Assembly: GCF_963678635.1 (NCBI RefSeq)
Contig: NC_087069.1
Span: forward strand, 9,817,206-9,881,205
Length of the DNA stretch: 64,000 nucleotides
Reading direction: 5' to 3'
From: Symsagittifera roscoffensis
Taxonomy: Eukaryota; Xenacoelomorpha; Acoela; Convolutidae
In this document: positions 38,198 through 50,983 of the stretch, piece after piece
Layout: each line of letters starts with the position of its first letter
Position numbering within the stretch: position 1 is the first letter of the stretch
Notes under the pieces: model-generated
The model's input: the letters and a program-made list of their open reading frames with translations, nothing else
Told to the model about the DNA's origin: nothing
The model's database searches: none
Program-made: the position numbers and the translations under genes

Positions 38198-41100
38198 ACA
38201 TAACCCACGTGTTATATTTTTTTACCCCGCCACCCATAATAAAAAAATAGTTTTTTCGTTTTCTCTGTTTTTCCACCCAAGGCTGATTTCTTTTTGTTGA
38301 GTTACTCAAAATGTCACTTCGGGTGTCAACAATTGACAGGACAACTGTTGTTTGCGTTGTTTGTTTTTGTTGAACCGTACAAAAATAATCAAATGGTGAA
38401 CAGCAACCCCTGAGAAAGAAATGAAAACAAACTCTTTTCATGAACAAAAAATTCTTAATTCGAATTTATCATGCCAGAAGGCCATCTTAATTGTGAACAG
38501 TATAGTTTAAAAAAATTGTTCAGCGCTGCTCGTTGCGCGTGAAGTTTCTACAAATCTTTCTGAAATCAGCGGTTTTTAGCTTGAGGATCTCAAAAAATAT
38601 TATTGTGATGTTTATTGTGATGTTATGTACAGAAATCACTTTTAACTAAATGATGAGTCTCAGTTTAATCCTTGGATGCATTTTAGTGGCTTTTGTAGGC
38701 TTTTAATTGCAGGAAAAGTATGCTGAAAAAAGTTCAAAGAAGGAAAAAAACTTTTCAGGCTAGAATTTTTGTCTCCGAAGCTATAAGCAGTTAAAAATAC
38801 ATCTTTTTTCAGCGGAAACAATGATTCAGCTACGTAAATATCAGTTCAAATGCATCTTCTAGTTCTATTTTAAATCTAGAAAAAAATGTTGATAAAATTC
38901 TCGTTCTATTTGGGCTACCCTGCCGCAGATTTGGGATGAAACACAATTCTTAGGGCAAACAAATTTATTTTCTTTTTTTTTGAAAATCGCTTAAAAACTT
39001 TCTTCTAAATACTTCTTGTAGGTTGATTGAGAATCAAAATTTCCTTTTGCCCAGTTTTTAAGTATCATTTTGCAGTATCGCTAATACTACTTGTTACAAT
39101 TGCTCGCTAGGAATGTGATGGGAACGAAAAATAACGCTTATGGCGAATTTCTATTTTGTAGAGACGTTTTTGCTTTTCAGACCGATTTGCAGCGAAGATT
39201 GGATTATGTATTACACAGTCTCAAAAACCCATCCAATCTGCTTTTCGAAAAATTTTACATTGTTTATAAAAATTTATTATTGATATTGGATTTTAAATTA
39301 AACCCTGCTACCCAATGAAAAATATATGTAATTTAGATGATAGTTATGTAGATTTTTTTAAAAACTGGTTTTTCTTGTTATAATCATGTCTCGATGTAGG
39401 AAGTAACTAAAAAATAAGTTGAATTTTGTCGGTGCAATTTAAGAGCTTTAAAAGACTCTCAGACACATAGATGTTCAAGTTTTATATCATTATGTTGCCA
39501 CTTCATTCATAAATGAGATTCTAAAAATGAAACTTAGTCGAGAAAAAGTGGTCTCAAGCTCATTTTGTCTTCAGATTCGTATACAGCATGCGAACTTTCA
39601 AACTTAATATCTATGCTGCTAATTGGCAAAAAGTAAATTTTTTTCCGTGTTATCTATTATCAGTCTTCAAATATTCACAAGCGTGACTTCATTTTTTTGT
39701 CTCAAAAAACGTCAAATATTGACAAAACACAAAAAAGCAATACTGATCTGTTTGCCGAGGTTTTTTTGTTCGGATTTTAAGAGAAAATAACGAAATGTTT
39801 GAGCTCGACTTTTTTCTTACTCCAGGCAAACATCGATAATATTACTAACAACTTTTTGTACACTCTGAAAGATATTGTTAACTTGGTCTCCCCCTGTGAC
39901 CAAATATCTTCAAGGCCATGGGGTTTTAAAATTGTTAATTACGTTTTTTAAAATAAATGTTGCGAGATTTTTTCAATTCTTATAATCCGGCTCAGATAAT
40001 CCGGCTCAGTTAATCCGAATCAATCCGGCTCAGAAGGCTTTCAAATTTGCAAAAACGTCAGGCTTCTACATTGAACTGATTGATTAGAATGATGTGGACG
40101 TAGATTTGCACTTTTGTTTTTACCATTGAAAATGGGGAGAAACTTTGAACTCAGTTGTATTTCAAATACTTTATTTCTTGTTTTCAACGCAAGATCAGGT
40201 ACCACAAATAATCATCAAACTGAGAGAAGTGATCGAGTAATATATTTTTTTACTGATTTTTTTTATGGAAATGGCTATAGAAAAAAAATTAAAACTTCTC
40301 CAATGTCGACAAAAAGTGGCTAAAAGGTTTTGCACTTTAGGCTCAAAAAATTGATTTTATTTCAAAAAAAAACTAGTTTCGAAGCTTCATTTAGCGCTTC
40401 TCTGGTAAAATTCATTTAGTGCTACTCATAAATGGAGCAACATTAAAATTACATGGAGTTGTGCCAATGGTGAGAAAAACACAAGCTTTTGAGTTTTAGT
40501 TAAATAACGAGCGAGTGAAGTGATCGAGCAAAAGCTTGTTTATATAAATGCTAGCAAATTAGAAAAAAAAATGGTTTTATGTAGAGAAAAATAGTTTTGG
40601 AAATTTAATTTAGCGCTTTTCCGTCAAAAAGAAAGATATTTACAAACATTTAAAATTTCTAGTGCAAAAATGCGAGAAAAAAAACTAAAATATTTTTTTA
40701 CAATTTTTTTTTCATTCATGTCAACTTATTTTTTGAGGCAATTGTACTTTTTGAGGCAATTGTAGTCTTTGCTTAATTCACTATTTTTCTACGCTTTCTT
40801 ATAGTTCTATCATCACAGGACACTGCAGAGAAACTAATCTAAAATTGGGAAAAAAGAAAAAAGTCCGAGAATGTGGTCTGAACATTCTGTGCAACTTGCA
40901 CAGCAACCGCCAATCCTATTTTGTTTATTTTTGTTTTCCAGTTCATAATGGATTTGAGAATAGAAAATTTTTCAAAACCAATAGTTTTTTTTCTGAAAAT
41001 TGTATCAGTATTTGCCAAAACTTAAGGGACATTCGCAACTTTGAGTGCGTTGATCTGATCTAAAACGAGCAATTTTGTTAAAGTTTTCACCTCTTTACTA

Positions 41101-42065
41101 GCGCAGTGAATACTAAACAATGCAATGTTTTCATTGAATGATATACCAGTCAAAATGTAACCTGGTTTTTTCAGTTTGTATGGAATTGACTTTTTTTCCT
41201 GGAAATTTCGAAATTTCTGTCTTTGGTTTGTCTGCTTATGTTTTGTTGTATTACTGTCACGTCGCCCAACTAAACCGACAATTTTCTTGTTTTGTCACCA
41301 ATTTTCAACGAACAATCACTTGTTTTGATTTACTCCTGGAGCTCGAAATAATTATCAGCCTTAGCGTTGTATACTTTCCTTGGTTTTCTTTTGGTTTCTT
41401 TTTGCCTAAAAGCTTTACTCGGCCTGAATGGTCTCGGTTTTTGTTTTAGCAGCTTAGTTTTTTGATTTTGTGCTGTTTCAAAGGCAAAATTTGATTGTTT
41501 GATTTTTTTTCAAAAAGTGCACGTAGTTTGTGATCCAAAATCCTAAAATTTAACTACTCAAAAGAAGTTTGGCAACAATTTCTCTCGGCAGTTTTTGTTT
41601 GCGACTCAATGGGCTTTTTATTGGCTAGTGGCCGTTCAGTTAACCCAAAAAATTTATTCAACACTGCTGGTTGTGTTTTTTGGCAGTTTTTCTGAAATTA
41701 TTTTTCTGAAGTAAGGTTTTCTGAAATTTCCATTTTCTCTCAAAGCTTTGTTGTTTCCGTCTCGTTTTCTAATTGCTAGCTTGAATATTGAATTTTGAAT
41801 ATTGAGTTGGTAGCCAACTATTTGAAAATTACTTTGCAATGTTAAAAGGCAGTGAATTCAGTTATTTGAGTGTTATACAAGGTTAAAAAACAGTTAACCG
41901 TATTTTAATTGCAGCTCAATAATCATTCCAGTGATCAATTTTTCATTTAAATTTTTAATTTTTGATATTCAATTTTCTTTTTTTTTTTCAAAACTTCCTA
42001 CTGTCTTTTAAAAAACTTGTTTATAAATTTTTGTAACTTTCTCATAAAATTTTGTTTTGTTTCAG

Positions 42066-43089
42066 CGACTATTGTGCCAAAGACAACATGTGTAACAACC
42101 ACGGTGAGTGTAAACTAGACACAAACAACGCCAAAAGCGAAGAGCCGTTCACGTGTCTGTGCGATGAAGGTTGGAGTGGAAACAACTGCGAAGATCTCAA
42201 TGCGTGTATTGCCCAGAACCCATGTCAAAATGGAGCCCAATGTACCTACTTAGGCCACAAAAACTACTCCTGTTCTTGCGTCGAAAACTCCGGATTTTGG
42301 GGCCCTAATTGCCAGTTTTATAACCAGTGTCATAAAAGTCCTTGCCAAAATGGTGGCGCGTGTCGTAATATTACGAGTGATAACAATTCGGAAAACGACT
42401 ATTTGTGTCTTTGCGACGCGAATTTTGAGGGCAAAAACTGTGAGATTCTAAACCCTTGCAAGAAGGAAAACTATTGCGGGCAAGGTTCTTGCACCTTCAA
42501 AGGGCACGAAAGAGCAACGTGCGATTGTCAGCTCGGTTATTACGGCGAAAGGTGTGAACATTACGATGTGTGCAAAGTTCGGAATCCTTGTCAGAATGGC
42601 GGGTTTTGCGAAGCGACAGCAGACAACGGGTATCAATGTCGATGCGTTAACGGGTATTCAGGTCCCGATTGTGACAAGTTCGACCCTTGTGCATCAAAAC
42701 CGTGCCTGAACGATGGTCTATGTGTTCCACGGGACGACCGACTGGGAATTTACGAGTGTAAATGTAAAGACGACTATGCTTCGGGGTACAGGTGTGAATA
42801 CATCGACCCGTGCCGAGACCCGAAAACATGTCCGAACCTGTTTTCGTGTCTCAACACGACAACCGGTCACGCGGTCTGTCGCCCGAACGACCAGTCGAGC
42901 ATTCCGATGGGGGTTGCGTGCAACGGGGACGCAGATTGCTTCAATGGAGGACGGTGTAATAAACAAGGAGTGTGCCAGTGCTTCCCGCCCTATGAAGGAA
43001 ACAGGTGTGAAAATATCAACCCGTGCAATGAACCTGAAATTTGTTCTCGTCGTGGCGATTGCAGAAGAATATCACAAGCAAATGCAAAG
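42066..43089 (+). CDS. Exon 4: EGF modules 7-14 and start of 15
   Basis: This long 1,024 bp exon (tttcag|c, phase 2, to caaag|gtctgt, phase 0) encodes eight consecutive EGF-like modules without an intron, in contrast to exons 1-3. Module openings are DYCAKDNMC, NACIAQNPC, NQCHKSPC, NPCKKENYC, DVCKVRNPC, DPCASKPC, DPCRDPKTC and VACNGDADC, followed by NPCNEPEICSRRGDC of module 15. Most carry the C-x-C and G-[YFW]-x-G-x-x-C ending. Module 13 has only four cysteines and stops at HAVC, without the C-x-C/Cys6 half. Locally higher GC and even frame use mark it as real coding sequence. Several N-x-S/T sequons occur. The exon is long enough to be a secondary fusion of former smaller exons. Confidence 0.92.
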
Positions 43090-43750
43090 GTCTGTTACTT
43101 TTTTTTCAAATACTAAAGGCTTACTTTTCGGCAATAATTGATTTTTTGGCTCTGCGGCGATCGTTGATTTTTGATCCATACGATCACAAAAAAAATTATT
43201 GAGAAGCCGTTCTAGTTTTTCGAATGCAAGTTCTTTTTTTATGCTAATGCCGACTTTCTCCTAATTAACCCCCCCCCCACCCATTTTTAAGCTTAGCATT
43301 AAAGATTATATTTGCGGTGTAAAGAAAACGATACCATTTAATCCGTGCCAGGTTAAGCAATTATTTATCAAAAATCATTTCCATTTTTGATGGTTGATTT
43401 GAACTGTAAGTTTCTCCAGTATAATTTATAATTCCTTCAGACATTTGACTCTCTCTTTTTTCTTTTTTTTCTCTCAGTTTTTTTTATTATTTTGACGATC
43501 TACATTTGCAATCACTACAGCTTTTAAAAAGACCCTGCTCTTCGGACCTACAAGTTTCTGAGTCGAAACTCAATAAGATGTCCTCAGGATATTTAAAAAA
43601 AAGGTTAAACGATGCTTTAAAAATTTATTTTCAATGTTTTGAAGAATGTTCACTGAAGTATGTTTCTAATAATTCTCAAGGAACCGGATTTTGGCAGCAC
43701 TTGGGTTTGTTTTCAACCCTTTAGTTAAAAAAAAATTTCTGACGATATCA

Positions 43751-43877
43751 ATTTTCAAATAGAAATCCAGTTGATTTTTCAAATTGAGTTCCAGTTGAAT
43801 TTTCAAATTGAGTTCAGTTGAATTTTCAAATTGAAATCCAGATAGGTTTTCAAGTTGGGTTTTCAAGTTGAAATTGA
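43751..43877 (+). repeat. Tandem repeat of 'ttttcaaattga..tccagttga'
   Basis: About five diverged units of 25-30 bp share 'ttttcaaattga' or 'ttttcaagttg' followed by 'tccagttga'. Non-coding. Confidence 0.7.
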
Positions 43878-46684
43878 AACAAACGGAACATTAAAAATTC
43901 GGTTGGTTCTGCTTCGCGAGCTTTAGGTTCAATGTAATCTTACCATTTGGGCCAAACTTAATATTGTTTATATGAGCATCCCTCTTCTGGAAACAATAAA
44001 AAATAGAATGTACGGCGACGTTTCAATTCAGCATAAAAAGTCGAATACGCGCTGTGTTTTGTCTTGAGCCGTCAATCAAACTCAAATCCCTTTTATTGGA
44101 CTCCGCGTAACAAAAGATTCAATCTAAATCTATCATTACTTTTGAGTTTAATATCTCGCACCGCCGAGCAAATGTAAAAATTATAGCGCCGGTGTAAGAA
44201 AAGCGTAACCTAAAACAAAAATAACCTGAGCGCAACTCTCAAATCCATGTTCATGTTTTTCTCGAGCGGATGTATTTCCCAGTTTCCAGCTTTACAGTTT
44301 CAGTTCGTAGTTTGTTCAGAAGTATCAATTTTTTTTTCAAAAAAAAAAGAAAATTGGATCTTCAAGTTTGAAAAGCAAAATATCAAAATTAAACATAACA
44401 AAGCGTATCGACACATCTGAAAGATTTCTGATTTGAACAACGCAAACTGTGATTTGAACCAAGGCTGTTGAATAAGTTGTACTTTTAAAGAAATTTTTTC
44501 ATTAAATTCAAATTTTGTTCATTTAGACAAGATTTTCTACCTTTTATTTCTCTCAAACTTTATTCAAAATTTTTATGAGTATAAAATTTACTCCCTAACT
44601 TTGTTCAAGGTTTCTCTGAAGTGCAAAAAGAACGGAAAGAAATAATTAAACAGTGCAATCTGCCACTTTTGCACACATGGTTTTTAGCAATCTTGAAATT
44701 TAAAGCGACCTTGAGACATTATTTTTGTCAGTTTTAAAATTTTGCTACCTTAATAAGTTGGGCTAATTAGGCGAGGAAAAAAGCGTTCGGCAAGTCATCG
44801 AACAAAGTTAATTGTCTAAGAAATAGACAAATTTAATAAGGTAAATTGATTGAAAATTGCAGTCACTCTAATCTGTATAGTTTTCTTTTTTTTTCAATTC
44901 GATCTCTTTTTTAAGACCATATTCTATCAACCACAAAACTGTCAGAAACGTCAGATATGTCTCAGACGAGATTCACGCTTGAGAGAAAACTTAATTACAA
45001 AATACCAAGAGCTGAGGGTCGAATAAGTACCATAAAACCTAACAATAGCTGTGAAAAATCAAACAGCGATTCTGATTGAAAAATCCAAATCTGACAAACG
45101 AAGCATTTACTAATTTTATTACTGAATTCGATCTTTTCAAGTTCTTAAAACTCTCGACTATAAAAAGCAATTGGTAGTCTTGCTTTTGAATGGCTTTGCA
45201 ATTTATACTTTCACCCCAGACGCGTGTCTTTTCATTCGATCTTTTTGTTCATTCAAATTTTTGCCTATGCCATGAGGTCATTTTTGGGAAAATTATGTCA
45301 AATTGAATCTGTTTTGTCGCCCAACTAAGCTTCTGAAGGATAAGAACTCCAACAAATTTTAAAACACGATAGATATTTTTTGTTAGATTTAGATTGAACG
45401 GCAGACCAAACTGCAATATACTATGCAAATTGATTATCTATTTTAGGTAGACAACCTAAGAATTTTGTTTGTTTATTTTCTTGGCGAATAACAACTCAAA
45501 TTAAGAAAGACGAGTTCAAAACTTCGAGTTTTTTGGCATAATTTAAATCAGCTTCATGAATGTTTGCTGCTCTCTTTTTTTATAGTTTTTTTTGGATTGA
45601 AGTTGTTTCATATACGATGAAAAATTCCTTTTATTTCAAATGGGACATCAAGTTAGCCTCGATAGCCAACCTAAACTCATAGATATAAATATCGTAATTT
45701 TTGCTTTAATACGTATTTTTCAACTGGGAGAAATTTTTAATTGCTTTTTTTTTGAATTCAGGAGACAATTGCCTCTCAAAAATTCGAGTCAATTGTACTG
45801 CAAATTTCTCTTGTATAAAAAAATTATTATCGAAAATTTTTTTTCGAGCAAATTGCAGCTCTGCTTGTGTCGAGGTTTTTCGAACCGTTTTTTGTTCCGC
45901 AGGCCGATAGTTTCCGAAAATATTTTTCTACAAAAAATCACATATCTAATTGAAGCTGAATTTTTGGGACTATTTTTTTGCAATTTTGTCCATAACAATA
46001 TCAGAAAACAAAAAATTTAAGTTGAACAAACTCATCGCTTCTGCTGCATTGATTTTGTAAGTTTGAATGAATTGATTTTTGTCTTTGGATGTATTTTTAC
46101 TTTGTGATCACTACGAAGATTTTACAACGATTTGCGGTCACAATTCAACAGTTGAGTGTATGGCATAATTTTATAAACAATAACTTTAAAGCATGTTTTT
46201 GTCTCCTCAATGAATTTTTTGTATATTTAAATTTAGTTCCACAATACAATAAAACTGTACTAACCAGAAACTCAGCCAGCTGAAACCTTATAAAACCTAG
46301 TTCAAGCCTCATCTGCCTGCCTATGTTAAACAGTTCTATAAAAATTGAAACCAAGTGACTTATGAACTGGAACTTTTAGATGTTACAATTCACCTCAGTT
46401 TTTGAATTGAACCCAAAGCTAAAATCTAAATGACATGCAAAAATTTTTTGATGTATATGAAACAGGACATCAGAATCATCTTTTTCGAATGAGTACATCA
46501 TTTTGTTTTGATTTTTGCGAGAAAAGAACAATAATTGATAGATGTTTTTTTATAGATAGGTTTCGAATTTTGTTTTCTATTGTGATAAGAAAGTGAAAAT
46601 AGGATATACTATTCGAAAGAAAATGTGATGTTAAAGTTAGTTTCTGAATCAGTTCTGGTTTCTCAGATCTATATTAATATATAT

Positions 46685-46927
46685 ATGGGAGGCGGATCTA
46701 GATTTTCTTGAAGGGGAGGGTTTTCTCGACCTTTTTTTAAGTCGGCCAAAATGATGTTCTTAGTTCTTTTAATTCACTAAAAAGGCCCGGCTTTCGCCAA
46801 ATTTCTGCACCGCAAGCAAAAAATTGAAAAAACAGGCCAAAAAAGGTGTTCTTAGCCTTTTTTTGGAAGGTTTTGACCAAAAAGTCGCATTTTTTCGGCG
46901 CCCGCTCCCCTTCAAAATTAGTATTTT
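46685..46927 (-). mobile_element. hAT-type MITE, truncated copy
   Basis: It opens with 'ggaggcggatctagattttc' and 'ctcgacctttttttaagtcg' and ends within 'gcgcccgctccccttcaaaa', the inverse order of the 59071 copy. The end beyond that is missing. Confidence 0.65.
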
Positions 46928-47023
46928 GGTATATTATTTCCTGCATTTTAACAGCTCGTAGTTATCGCCACAGTGTGTACATCTAATGTAAGTTCCGAGA
47001 AAGTCACTTTATTGTTATTTCAG

Positions 47024-47228
47024 TGCTATTGTGAGGACGGGTTCTTCGGTCCCAGATGTCAATACGAGGACAAGTGTCTCTCTAAGACCTGTCTCAACGG
47101 AGGAAACTGCGTACTCCTCACCCCCACCACTGATACCCAACAGGGGGGACAACTGCTGGAGGGTGGGGGAGGGGGAGGGGGACGGGGAGAGAGGATTCCG
47201 AAGTGTCATTGCAGGGACGGATACAGTG
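47024..47228 (+). CDS. Exon 5: end of EGF 15 and most of EGF 16 with a glycine-rich insert
   Basis: The 205 bp exon starts in phase 0 after ttatttcag with CYCEDGFFGPRC, completing module 15, and ends cagtg|gttagt in phase 1. Module 16 (DKCLSKTCLNGGNC, then CHC and GYSG) has an enlarged Cys3-Cys4 loop containing TPTTDTQQGGQLLE followed by seven glycines, encoded by an impure GGGGGA-type tract. This low-complexity loop is unusual for an EGF fold and may be expansion-prone. The final Cys of the module comes from exon 6. Confidence 0.87.
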
Positions 47229-50200
47229 GTTAGTATTCCGTTTTTGCCTTTTTTAAAATTTTCCATTTTTTGATTATTCTTTTAAACGAGTTTATTTTTT
47301 TTCTACTTTTTTGTTACTTTTGCGTTTCCATGTGGTTTATAGCGCAGAAAAAAAGAATGACTTGTTTTTGTAATTGTGAGAAATCTTGAAGACGATTGAG
47401 TTTTGTAGACATCTTGAAACCTTTCAAGCCTAACAAAAATATTGTGAACATTCGTTTTTACTAGTATGCCTGTCGGTTTTATACAAGTGGAACTCCATAT
47501 AATATGTTATAACCACTCATAACCTTAACAAAATTCAGCTTGAGATGATTTTCGGTTCACGTCTTTTAATCTCCCACCTCCAGTTTATAAAAACATTTCA
47601 AAAGCCCCTCCCTCCCTTCCGATGGAAAATTGATAAATTCTTTTACCATCGCTGGACAGAGAAACACGCGATACAGTTGCTAATTTTAATGAAAAGTTAT
47701 AATTTTAATGGATCCATAATCCGATCCATCCATAATTTATAACTAATTTATAACTTTTCCTCCTGCCGGTAATACAATTTTATTGTGGTCGTATGTAGAA
47801 TTATACCACCGGTCGAGACAATTTAACATTTGAAAAAAATGGCAACGACGTAAATTGTAAAATTATGCTGTTTGCAAACAAATTCGACATCGCTAATGGA
47901 TTAAAGAAAATCTATTGTTTGAAAAAAAACACTCCTTTTGTTGTTCCAACTTATGGTGAAAGTTCGGAATGTCAATGATCGCTTTTTTCTTTAGATTTTT
48001 GCTCTTTAAATTAATGAATTTTGAGACCAAAATTAGCAACTTGTGACCAGCATTTTTAAAAGAAAACTTATATGAGCGTGGAAAAATGCGAAATAAATGA
48101 CCAAATGAACTGCAATATTTTTTTCTGAAGTGGAAAAAAAAATTGAGGAACGATGGAACTTCAGAATTTTTTTTCCGAAGCAATTGAGGAAAATTTATAG
48201 TGGCCAAGACTTTCATTCCGAAACCTGTTGACCTTCGAAATAACAGATTCCACAGATGTTGAAAGCCACGTCAATTTACTAAACTTTCTGAGAACATTGA
48301 CATTGCATTAACTTGAAAAGGGTAGTTCGCAAGATAATGCAACTCAAAAAAATTTGCAGAACTAAATAAATGGAAAGTAAAAGTAATTAGGCGACTCTTT
48401 TTAATAAGATCGCAGATCGAAGAAGGTTACACACTGATATGTGAAGATATTTCCTAGAGCCCTATACTTGGATAGCCATAAGAATTTTCGTCACTCCATA
48501 TTGAATATACACAAGCATTTTGCTCTTCAAATTTTCACTGAAAGTTCTTTAATAACAAAAGACAAAATTCATGCGAAAAAACGTGTGGATGTTTTGTATG
48601 GTTCACAAGTGGTCTTTAAATTTTAGATTTCCCAGCGGAGTAAAAATTACTAACTAAAGATCTTTTTTTGTTGAATTGGTTCACAAAAAAGTCAGTTTAA
48701 TAAAATGTTCTCAATTTTTATAGAGCTTCATTAGATTATTTTTTTGTCTTCGAAAATCGAAACCTAAAAACTGTTCAAAGAGACCACGTTTCTTCGAGTT
48801 CATTGACACGTTTCCTACTTTCTGATATTTATGTTTGTTAAGTATGGTGTTGATTTTAATTATTCAGAGTTTTTTCCAACTTCAGAAAAATCAGAGGCAA
48901 AGTTTCTTCTATTTCCACGTTTTTTTTCTAAAAGTGACCGTTTTTCTGAAGTTTTTGAAGTTAATAACCTTTTACTCTGATTTTTTATTTTTTTTGACTG
49001 AATGTTACAGAAAGATGTACTATTTAAAACAAAAAATCAATTTTTGAAATCAATTATTTAATTTTTGGTTTGGCATAATTGCAATTCACTTAGGTTTTTA
49101 GCTGTTCTTCAAAACACCAAAACTCATTTTTCAATCAACGTCGAAAAACCAATTCCAAACTAGTATAATCTCAAGTTGTTACGTCTCCGCCTCTCAATTG
49201 AAATGTCGGATGTTCGATGACCACCATGATCCGTGCTCGTTGCTTGATGGTGAAGCAACATTACTCAGCACAGATAGCCAAAAAAATTGCTTGTAGTTCT
49301 TAAGCAGGAGCGCAATAGCGATTCGCCGTGATGAGCTGCACAGCTCATATGTTGTTCCTTTCGTTCGCGGATAAATGGTCTTAAGTAATCTAGTAAGAGA
49401 CTAGATACCATTATAAGAGGTCATCAGAACAGTTATGTGAGCCTAATCAATGGATACCCACACTTCTTATCGGCTAGCTCAGCGCACTCTAGTACATATA
49501 ACATATCAACTAAAATTTGAAATTATAAAACATTTGAAGTTTTAATGACGAAGTGAAGAACTTATTTAGGGCTCGTTCTTGCCTTGGTTGACTTAATAAA
49601 TTTAATGAATGCTGTTATGTGGTTTTTAGAGGTTTGATTTTTGAGTTCTATTTCAGCCTCGTTTCAGTTCTGATGTAGATAGCTGGCTGATTGACAACAA
49701 TTCATTTCATATATAAATTAGCGGTAATTTTTGGAAATTACAAGTCAACAAAGAATAACGAACTGCCATAAACTTCGAAATTTAAAAGCAGAATTCAATG
49801 TCATAAAATACGCAATCACGAAATCATTTTTAAAATTAATTTAAAACAGCGCCTGAAAACCTTGTGAACTTTGCTTCGATCTTTCATTTTTTTTATTTTT
49901 TTCTCACACTGTTTTTTGTTCATCAAAAAATTCATTAGTTACGATCTTGGTTTTTCTCGCTATGAATTCCTTTTAGAATCCAACTTTTTTTGTTTGCTTC
50001 AATTTATTGTAATTCAATTTCTAGATGAATAAAAAAGAATCAATTTGCCTATCATATTGATTGCGCTAGTGAGCATGGAAGTATTCCGTTCCGTTATATT
50101 AGGACTCGTATCCAACTCCAAATGAAAAAAAAATCATTTTGGTGTTTTTTATTGCATAAAATTCGCAATTTACTAGCTTGTTGTCTACTTAATTTATTAT

Positions 50201-50782
50201 AGACTATGTTTTTTGTTTTCGGAAGTGTATGTGGCACCGTTGTTGAAGTCAAATTTGTTGCTAGAGGCTTGGGGTTTGTTACTTGTAGAGGCATTTTTAT
50301 ATCTTATAAATTTTTTCTTTCCTTGCCTTTTTGCTTATTTTTATCTTTTTTTACCTTTTTAAAGTTAATTCTTGGCTTTTTATCGCATGTCGCATATGTT
50401 CGCAAAAAGCATTGCTTGTGCGTATCAATGTATTTTCAAAAATAAAAATGTCGAAACTCAAAAAATTTAAGATCATAATTTTTCAATCAAAAATTTTCGA
50501 CAATCAGTTTTTTCTTTGGTTTATTGGCACTGTTCAACTGGCTGTTTATTACGTGCTGTAATTCGAAACCTTAGATATTTTTTCTTATGGATACTGATGA
50601 CTGTAAAGTTGTCTGGTTTCCCTTAAATTTTTGACAATTTTTCTGATATTGGTTGCTTTTCAAATCTCAATTGAAGTTAAATGTAACTGAATATGACATC
50701 GAAAGAATTGGAACAGGGCCCGATTTTAGTGAAAATATTATTTTCCAAACAAAAAGTAAATTGAAAATTTTCCAAAAAAAAA

Positions 50783-50983
50783 TCAAAATTTAATAAGTCC
50801 ATTGGCTGCAGCCGATCCTAACTGTTCGATTTGGCTGACTTTTGCCGCAGAAAGGAGGGCACGCTTGGCTGTTCGGATTTGCCCAGTCCGGCTAAAGTCA
50901 CGCTTGCTCTGAGCGCTTGTAGCTTGAATAGGTAGGAGAAGCCGGGCGACACGGGCGAGGTGGGGGTACTCCGACTCTGCTCC
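50783..50983 (-). pseudogene. hAT transposase C-terminal dimerisation domain relic
   Basis: A minus-strand frame of 66 codons, opening after a TGA and ending in TGA, reads like the hAT-family dimerisation region: EYPHLARVARLLLPIQATSA, then QSKRDFSRTGQIRTAKRALL. The family pattern is roughly YP.LA.lAR.lL.ipATSA.SER.FS..G.i.t.kR..L. The Glu of SER-x-FS, which I believe is the third catalytic acidic residue, is Lys here. No upstream part of the transposase can be read. hAT enzymes are cut-and-paste DNA transposases that make 8 bp target duplications, matching the MITEs in this window. The codons are GC-richer than the surrounding intron. Confidence 0.8.

Larger units (their letters stand above)
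5622..42065 (+). other. Intron 3 (36,444 bp, phase 2)
   Basis: The donor is gtaagt and the acceptor is ttttgtttcag; the split codon TA plus C gives Tyr. I searched for additional cysteine-rich EGF exons and saw none. It holds the family A repeats, foldback elements, a tRNA-like Pol III promoter remnant, a LINE relic, satellite-like elements and short tandem arrays, all listed separately. Stretches not listed (about 9400-12500, 13220-20000, 22350-25300, 26900-28900, 38200-42060) are AT-rich with only short chance-length reading frames. Confidence 0.8.
43090..47023 (+). other. Intron 4 (3,934 bp, phase 0)
   Basis: It runs from gtctgt to attgttatttcag. It contains a short-unit tandem array (43751-43877) and a truncated hAT-type MITE (46685-46927). 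The rest is AT-rich with reading frames no longer than chance predicts (the longest, 45640-46020, has 126 codons and no recognisable domain). Confidence 0.8.

Noticed and set aside
42713-43141. 142-codon frame overlapping exon 4
   Set aside because: It is a shadow frame of the EGF-coding exon. The EGF frame keeps the cysteine spacing throughout.
45640-46020. 126-codon plus-strand frame in intron 4
   Set aside because: AT-rich, no motif, no matching splice phase with exons 4 or 5; judged chance.
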